A stretch of 64,000 nt of DNA, from NCBI RefSeq assembly GCF_030867145.1, contig NC_134418.1:312501-376500 (forward strand), given 5' to 3'. The stretch is from Opisthocomus hoazin (Eukaryota; Chordata; Aves; Opisthocomiformes; Opisthocomidae). The notes beneath the pieces are model-generated. The model worked only from the letters and a program-made list of their open reading frames with translations. It was not told the DNA's origin and did no database searches. Numbering within the stretch: position 1 is the stretch's first letter; every line of letters starts with the position of its first letter. This document shows, piece after piece, positions 57,122 through 64,000 of the stretch. The position numbers and the translations under genes are program-made.

Positions 57122-57329
57122 CGGCGAGCCCTGCGGCACGCCCGGTCGAGGCGCGGCCGCACCGCTTTCTGGGGACCGGACGCAGCGGGAAGGCTGCAGA
57201 AAAACACACGGAACTGACCACAGAACTACCCTTCGTCCCGCGCAGCGGGGGCTGTGGCGGGACCAAGCACAACGCCTCGTCGCACATGCCCGAGAGCAAT
57301 GCGGCTGCCCGGCAGCCGAGTCCCTGAAA

Positions 57330-57467
57330 ACGACACCTCCCGGCATGCCCTGGCTAGCAGGGCTCGGCCGCCCGGCAGCCGGAAGACTACACCTCCCGGC
57401 ATGCCCCGGGGAGTAGCGTGACCGACAGCGCGCCCCGCGCCCCAGCACTACAGCTCCCAGCACGCCG
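57330..57467. promoter_or_regulatory. Three ZNF143/SBS-like motifs, unit 5
   Basis: Identical to the unit 1 cluster. Confidence 0.7.
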
Positions 57468-57933
57468 CGGGAGCTGCGGGCCTCGGCTTGCGGGGACACC
57501 GTGCCCGAAACGGCGCTGGACCCCCGCCGCTCCTTGCCTCCCACACGGACCCCGCTCGGCAGGTACCCTCGCCCGCCTCGGGGCTTTCCCCGGGACCCGC
57601 CGCTCCATCGACCGCCCCGCGCTCACCTTCTCCCTCCCTGCAGCCGCAGCCCGGTCACGGCTCCGCTCCTCCCTCGGCTCGCACCGGCCCCTCCACGGCC
57701 ACCCCGGTCACGGCAGCACCGGGCCCTCCACCGGCAGAGGGAGGGGCCGTCGCCATCAGCCGTGCTGCCCGCACCTGGGGCGGCCCCGGCCCACGGCTGG
57801 AGCCCGGCAGGAACAGGGGGCCGTCGCCCCTGCCCCACAGCCCGTCCCCTCCTCCCCTGGGCTCTGGCGCAGCCCCTCGTCCCGTGCAAACCACGCACAA
57901 ACGCAGCCGCGAGGGCAAAAGGGACCGCAGGTC

Positions 57934-58141
57934 TTTATTCAGTCACGCACCCAGCCAGTCCCGGGAGCCGCTCTGCTCCGGGGCTCGGGGCCCCCGATGC
58001 TCCCTCTGCCCCTCCGACACCTCGGCAGTCCTTCCCGCAGCTGCGCCCGTTGCTCCAGCAGGGAACAGTCGGTCAGTCCGCTCCCGGAGCGATGCGCTGC
58101 TCGGCAGAGGCCGCCAAAAATGAGGAGCAGGGTGCAGGCCA
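57934..58141 (-). other. Terminal exon-like segment T_A, unit 5
   Basis: As units 1, 3 and 4. Confidence 0.6.
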
Positions 58142-60334
58142 CTACAAGAGAGGAGAAAAGTGACAGCGGCGGTGTAACGAGAAAGCACGAAGCAGGGAAA
58201 GGGACAGCGAGAGAAGGACGGGGACAGGCAGTCCCACAGAGATGGAGAAAGAAGCAGCAGGAAGAGAGGAAGAGTGGCAGCAGAAAGAAGAAGAGGGAGC
58301 AGGACAGAGACCGAAAAAGGATGGGGGAGCAGGACAGAGGCGCAGAAAAAACCTGCAACGGGCAGCACGACAGGAAGGGAGGAAAAAAGAATAGGGGCAG
58401 GGACCCGGACTGAGACAGATGGGGAAAGACAAAAAAAAAAAGCTACAAAAACAGGGCAGAGAGGGAGGAATGAGACAACATGGACAGGGAGCCGGGAACG
58501 CAAACGACGGAGGGAAGGGGCGAGGGTGGGCAGGACAACACGAAACAAACCACATAGCTACACGCTACAGGGAAAAGAGGGAAGACTTAAGAAGTAGGGA
58601 GCGGGAGCTGAACAAAAGAGAGCCAGAGAGCAAAAAGCCAGAGAGTAATGCGTACAGAAAGAAAGGGGGGGGGATTCTAAAACAGGGTCATCGGGGAGAC
58701 AGACACAAGTAAGAAGGACAAAGGACAAAAGCAACAGGCTACGAGGTGGAGAGGGAAGAATCAATGAATATGGACAGAGCGCTGGCCAGAGAGAGACCGA
58801 GAAAGGCAAAAGATGGCACGGGTGACAGGGCAGAGAGGGAGGAATTTAAAAACCAGGCACAGGGAGTCGGACAGAGGGAAAGGCAGAAATAAAAGGAGAA
58901 AAAGTGACGGGCCACGGGGCAGAGAGGGAGGAATGGATAAAGAGCAACAGGGGACCGGACAGAGCACAATGGAGAATGGAAAAAAAGCAAAAGCACGCTC
59001 CAGGGAAGACGGAGGGATTGAAGAACCGCGACCAGGAGCTGGACAGCGAGACACAGAGGAAGACCAAAAAACCAACAAAACAAAACCAGTGATGGGCTAC
59101 AAGATGGGCTGGGGGAAACAAAAAACAGCGCCAGGGAGCTGGACACAGAGAGATGGAGACAGACAGACCAATAGCGTGGGGCTACAGGGGGCAGAGGGAC
59201 GAATTAAACACTGAGGACGGGGAGCCAGACAGAGAGAGAGGGAGATCGCGGAGAACAGTGGTGGGTGCAGGAAGAAGAGGTAAGAGTTAATAAATGGGGA
59301 CAGGGAGCCGCACAGGGAGGGACCGAGAAAGGCAAACACAGCAGCAGGGCATAGGGCAGAGAGGAAGAACTAAAAAACAAGGGCAGTGAGACAGACATAG
59401 AGAGATGGAGAAAAGAAAAAAGCAATGGGTGATGTGGCAGAGAGGGAGGACTTAAAAACAGGCACGGGAAGCAAGAAAGACTGAAAGGGGGGGGGGGGGG
59501 CGGGGCTGAATCCAATAGGCAACAGGATGGAGAGGGAGGACTTAAAAGTGAGGGACGAGAAGCTGGGAAGACAGAGAGGTGGAGAAAGAAACAGAATCAC
59601 AACACGCTACAGTGCCAAGAAGGAAGAAGCTGAACAACAGGGACAGGGAGCCAGACAAAGAGAGCCAGAGAAAGAAAAAATACCGACGGGCCACAGGACA
59701 GAGAGGGAGGAATGAAACAATAGGGATCCGGAGCCGGGCAGTCAGAGAGGGAGGAAGAAGAAATAGCCAGGGGCAATAAGGCAGAGAGAGAAGGCGGCAA
59801 AAACAGGGATCTGGACCAGATCGATGACAAAAGACAAGGACAGTGATGGGCTATAGGGAGGAATGCGAAGACAGGGGCGAGGCGCCAGATGCGGAGCAAG
59901 GCACACAGGAAGTACAGCAAAAGCTAGAGAGCAGAGAGGGAGGAATTAAACCACAGGGATAGGGAGCCGGGGAGGGAGCTGGAAAAAGGGATGCAGGAGG
60001 GGAGACGAGGAGGAATTAAAAAATTGGGATCCAGAGCCCGAGAAAGAAGTAAAATTGCCACAGGCTAAAGGGCCCAGAAGGAAGAAATTGAAAACCAGGG
60101 AGCAGAAGCCAGCCAGAGAGAGACGCAGAAAGGAAAAACCACGATGGGCTCCCAGACGGAGAGGGAGGAATTTCAAAAAGGAAGGGAGCGGGAGCCGTAC
60201 ACAGAGAGACAGAAAAAGGGAAGATAGCAACAGGCCACAGGGCAGCGAGGGAAGAACTGAAAAGTAGGGACAGGAAGCCAGACAGAGCGCAACGAGAAAG
60301 AAATGGCCGGGGGGGAAACACAGCACCACCACCT
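58142..60334. repeat. Purine-rich minisatellite array GA1, unit 5
   Basis: As unit 3; G14 tract at 59487-59500. No gene seen. Confidence 0.9.
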
Positions 60335-60354
60335 GCGACAGGCTACAGGGCTAG

Positions 60355-60819
60355 CCCAAGCTGGCCAGTGGAAATATTCCGTACCACAGACGTCACGCAC
60401 AGCTTATAAATGGGGGCTGGCTGCGGGGCAGGAATCAGCTCTTGTCGTTTCCGCGAGTTGGAACCCGCTCTCGTCCGGGAGGTCAAACTATTTTGGAATT
60501 TAGCGAAACTTGCGATTTCCGGGTTCCGCAATCGCTGTTCGGGGACTGCCTGTGCACCGGTCATCGGGTGGTGAGAGAAACTGTACTGCGTATAGTTTGG
60601 TTCGCATGTGCGTTGTTGCAATTATTATCATCGTTATTAGAATTATCAGCAGTATTTCCTTTGTTGCCTTACTAAACTGTCTTTATCTCAACCGACAAGT
60701 TTGACCTTTTGTCCATTTGTCCTCCGCATCCCGCTGGGGAGGGAACGGGCCGGGGGTGGGGGCTGTGAGCGAGCAGCTCTCTAGTGCTTAGTTGCCGGCT
60801 GCCAAGTTAAACCATGACA
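60355..60819 (+). mobile_element. 5'-truncated solo ERV LTR, unit 5
   Basis: Same LTR, tgcaccgg variant, without the private U5 change of unit 4. Confidence 0.75.
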
Positions 60820-62000
60820 GACAGAGAGGGAGGAATTAAAAAAAAACAGGACTGGGAGCAATCTACAGAGAGACGTCCGGGAACGAAAGTGTAAACAGCA
60901 CCGCGTACAGGGCAGAGAGGGAGGAATTCAACAAAAATAGTAAGTAAAGACAGGGAGCCGGACAGAGGGACACAGAGACAGAGAAAACAGCAATGGGCTA
61001 CAAGACAGAGAGGGGGGGATTAAAAAATCCTGGCGGGGAGCCGGACCGGGAGAGACGGCCAAAGAAATGAAATCGCGCCGTGGCACAGGGAAGACAGGAG
61101 GACAACACTGAAAACCAGGGCCTGGGAACTGGAAAGAGAGCGCCAGAGAATGAAAGAACTCCTGACGGGCTCTAGGGCAGAGACAGGAGGAATGAAAAAA
61201 CAGGGGCGGGGAGACAGAGAGAGACAGAGAGAGAGAAATAAGAGGGGGGGAAAGCAACAGGCCGCAGGCTCCGGAGGGAGGAAGTGCGAAAGAGGGGCTG
61301 GGAGCCGCACAGGGAGAGGGTGGAGAAACAGACCTGCAGAAGTGACAGGGTATGGGGCAGAGAGGGAGGAACTTAAAAAAATCAGGACCTTGAGCCAGAA
61401 GAGACGGAGAAAATAAAAATGGTGACGGGTAACAGGGCAGAGAGGGAGGAATGAAAAAACAGGGACAGGAAGCCAGAACAGAGAGACTGCGAAGGCAAAA
61501 AGTCCCGACAGCTTCCGCAGAGAGGGCGAGGAACTGAAACTTAGAGACAGGGAGTTGGACAGAGAGAGACAGAGAAAGAAAAAGAGAAAAAAGACGGAGA
61601 TGCAGAAAGGGAAAAGGAGCGACAGGACAGAGAGGGAGGAATTCAAAATGAGGGGCAGGGAGCAGAATAGAGAGAGATAGAGAAAGAGGCAGACGCGCAA
61701 CGTGCTACGGAGCTGAGAAGGAAGACCTTGAACCAGAGGGACAGGGAGCCGGACAGAGAGTCCCAGAGACGGCAAAAGTACCGACGGGCTATAGGGCAGA
61801 GAGGGGGGAAAGCAAAAACCGTGATCGGGAGCCAGACAGAAAGAGATAGGGAAGGAAAAAAAAGCCACGGGCTACAGGGCAGAGAGAGGGAGGACCTAAA
61901 AGATGGGGACAGGGAGCTGGTCAGAGATGGAGAAAGCAGGTACACGGGAGCGGGGAGGGGGTTGGAGGGGGCAGGGAGGAAAAAAAAGCCAAAAAGCACA
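60820..62000. repeat. Purine-rich minisatellite array GA2, unit 5
   Basis: Full-length 84-bp array. No gene seen. Confidence 0.9.
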
Positions 62001-62082
62001 GCAGTGTGGGAAAGAGAGGGATCCAGGGGAGAGCCCGGGATGCAGAAGAGGGGCGACAGGGCCCCGAGGGCCCGGCACTCAC

Positions 62083-62192
62083 CGCAGATCTCGCTCTTAG
62101 CACTGCCGGGAGACTCTGCTGCTTCAGACACTTCTCTCTCCTGCTCTCCTCCCTTCCTCTTCCGTAACTCCGGTCGCTTGGCTGTCCCCCAC
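62083..62192 (-). other. 110-nt exon-like block E2, unit 5
   Basis: Splice sites intact; one private change (cagacactt for cagacgctt). Confidence 0.55.
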
Positions 62193-62197
62193 CTAAG

Positions 62198-63938
62198 AGA
62201 AAACGTCCATGTCTCGCAGCTCTTGCGAGACAAGGCTCCCTAGACACGTAGCCTCGCCTGCTCACGCACTACGCGCAGGAACAAGACAAGAGGGAAAGAG
62301 AGAGAGAGAGAGAGAATGACGAGCGGGCAGCAGAACTGACGGATCAAGAGAGAAACTGAATCAGGGGAATAAAGAACGCTGGAGGGAGACAAACGTACAG
62401 GCAACAAGCCAGATGGACGAGGGCAGGAGACACACAGATCAGGACAAAGAGGTGGAGAAAGTGAAAACAGTGATGGGCTGCAGGATGAGAAAAAAGGCCA
62501 AGGAGCAGGACAGAGGAGAATAACGGGACAGCAAGCTGGACAGGGGCATATAGCAAGAAACAAAGGGACAGGCAGCAGTATGGAGATATACAGACAAAGA
62601 GTTACGGGGAGGATGGAGGACAGAGAGAATGAGAGAAAAGGGACAGGGAGGGGGGCACAGATGGAGAAAGAAATGCTGGCGACAGAGAGAGGAAGAAAGC
62701 GACAGGACAGAGGCAGAGAGGTAGAGAAAGGAAGAAAAAAGTAGCGACGAGTAGGAGGCCAGAGGCACAAGGAAAAGACAGGAGGAAGGACAGAGTGACA
62801 GAGAAAACCGGTGAGGGACAGGACGCCAGAAAGAAAGATACTGTGAAAGAGAGCGCGACAGGGAGCAGGACGCTGGGACAGACAGCAACCGAGAGCAACC
62901 GAGAGAACGGCAGCGAGGTGGAGCACAAGAGAAAACAGGGACTGAGAGCAAGACCGAGGGGTGAAGCAATAAATAATGGGGCTGGGGAGCAGGACAGCAG
63001 AAGAGAGAGACAGAGAAGGGGACACATAAGACAACCGCAAACTGAGAGGGAGAAGGAGAAGAGCACAGAGGGTCACAGACAAAAAGAGAGGGACGGCAGA
63101 AAGAGAAAAACAAGACGAGGGAGAAGGACTGAGGAGCAGAGAGAAAAAAGTACAGGGAAAAGGACAGAGATGCAGAAAACAAGGCAAGACTGGAGCCAGA
63201 ACACAGGGCAAAACTGACAAGGACAGGCAGCGCAACAAAGGGATGGAGGAGGAAAGAACAGTGATGGGCCGCAGCACAGAGGAAAAGAGAGAAAAAGAGC
63301 AAGAAGAGCAAGAGAAGGAGAATGACAGGAGGGTGTAGACAGAAAGACTGGGACACGTCAAAGGGGCACTTGGGGGACACACACATCGGAAGGGTAGAAA
63401 GGAAAAGGGAGGGATGGGGAGCAAGACAGCGTGATAGAGCGAGACGGAGGAAATGGAGTGCAAGGGCGCAGAAAAGCAGAGGTACTGGGAAGAGGAAAGA
63501 ACGTCAGGGAGAGAAAGGTGAGGGTGGGGAGCAGGAGAGAGGTAGAGAACAAAAAAAATAGCCACAGGCAGAATAACAGAAATACGGAGAATAAAAAATT
63601 ACTTCCAGGCAGCAGGACAGAGGCACAGAGCAAGAGGAACAAAAAACCACAGGGAGAAGGACGGGTAACACACAGCATGACACTGCGGGAGTGAGAGGAC
63701 GGAACAGGGCAAGGCAGAGGAATGAGGAGCAAAAACAAAAAAACAACCCAGCAAACAGAAAGGGAACTGGACAGAGATAGGCAGCAGGGCACAGAGATGG
63801 AGAAAGAAAAAACAGCAACAAGGACAGGGAATGAGGAATAGAGAGGAAAAGAGCGGGACAGGGAAACAAATACAGACAAAAGAAGGGGAGGTACAGGGAA
63901 GGAAAAGAAAAGCTGGGGGGGGGGGGGGGGAGGAGGAA
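62198..63938. repeat. Purine-rich array GA3, unit 5
   Basis: As unit 3; G16 tract at 63915-63930. The E3 block that should follow is cut by the window end. No gene seen. Confidence 0.88.
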
Positions 63939-64000
63939 TCACAGCAGCATGGGAGAGAGAAGGATCCAGGGGAGGGCCCGGGACGCAGAAGAGGAGCGAC

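Larger units (their letters stand above)
55264..57933 (-). promoter_or_regulatory. CpG-rich island A, unit 5
   Basis: Nearly identical to unit 4. The G run near 55895 is one shorter (tgggggggg), which shifts and lengthens an incidental plus-strand open frame to 713 codons. Confidence 0.7.
55062..64000. repeat. Higher-order repeat unit 5 (partial, first 8.9 kb)
   Basis: Incomplete copy. It runs from E1 to the first 62 bases of the E3 block, where the window ends, so the array continues to the right. It matches units 3 and 4 closely and has the full-length purine array after the LTR that unit 4 lacks. Confidence 0.95.

Noticed and set aside
1-64000. Identification as a known sex-chromosome multicopy gene (for example HINTW or SPIN1-like)
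   Set aside because: None of the exon-like frames resembles those proteins, and no other family could be named with confidence.

Overview
The window is vertebrate nuclear DNA, most probably from a bird, and is one continuous tandem array. No bacterial, organellar or rRNA/tRNA gene was seen. The bird assignment rests on a truncated LTR in every repeat unit (6499-6963 and four copies). Its TATA region, U5 and terminal ...GTTAAACCATGACA resemble an endogenous-retrovirus LTR that I remember as common in neoavian, especially passerine, genomes. This was recognised from memory, not searched. The chromosome (W, Z, dot microchromosome, germline-restricted) cannot be told from the sequence.

Layout. 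A higher-order repeat (HOR) of about 13.1-13.8 kb is repeated head to tail: tail of a unit 1-1137; unit 1 1138-14978; unit 2 14979-28424; unit 3 28425-41957; unit 4 41958-55061; unit 5 from 55062, cut at 64000. Left to right each unit contains: a 110-nt exon-like block (E1), CpG-rich island A (about 2.7 kb), a terminal-exon-like segment with a poly(A) signal (T_A), a purine-rich minisatellite array, a 5'-truncated ERV LTR, more purine array, block E2, a second type of purine array, block E3, CpG-rich island B (about 1.5 kb), terminal segment T_B, a short purine array, block E4, a pyrimidine-rich 75-bp VNTR and a last purine array.

Interpretation. Read on the minus strand, the parts form two paralogous split transcription units per HOR. 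One runs island B -> E3 -> E2 -> T_A. The other runs island A of the next unit -> E1 -> E4 -> T_B. Each has a CpG promoter with NRF1-like and YY1-like motifs over a 55-nt leader starting MAAPWC, two paralogous 110-nt exons with GT-AG sites, and a terminal exon with a pyrimidine-tract acceptor and AATAAA. The HOR is therefore probably an ancient duplication of one gene that was then amplified as a pair. I do not recognise the product. One phase-compatible reading frame exists, but a noncoding transcript is equally possible. Island A also carries an extra cassette with three ZNF143/SBS-like motifs, an 80-bp minisatellite and its own AATAAA, and in most units a 19-bp VNTR with a CTCF-like core.

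Units 3-5 are nearly identical. Unit 1 differs mainly in VNTR lengths and its island B, unit 2 has an A/B mosaic island, and unit 4 has a deletion next to a diverged patch. This pattern fits concerted evolution by unequal exchange and gene conversion. Long open frames in the window are by-products of stop-poor GC-rich or purine-rich DNA and are not called as genes.
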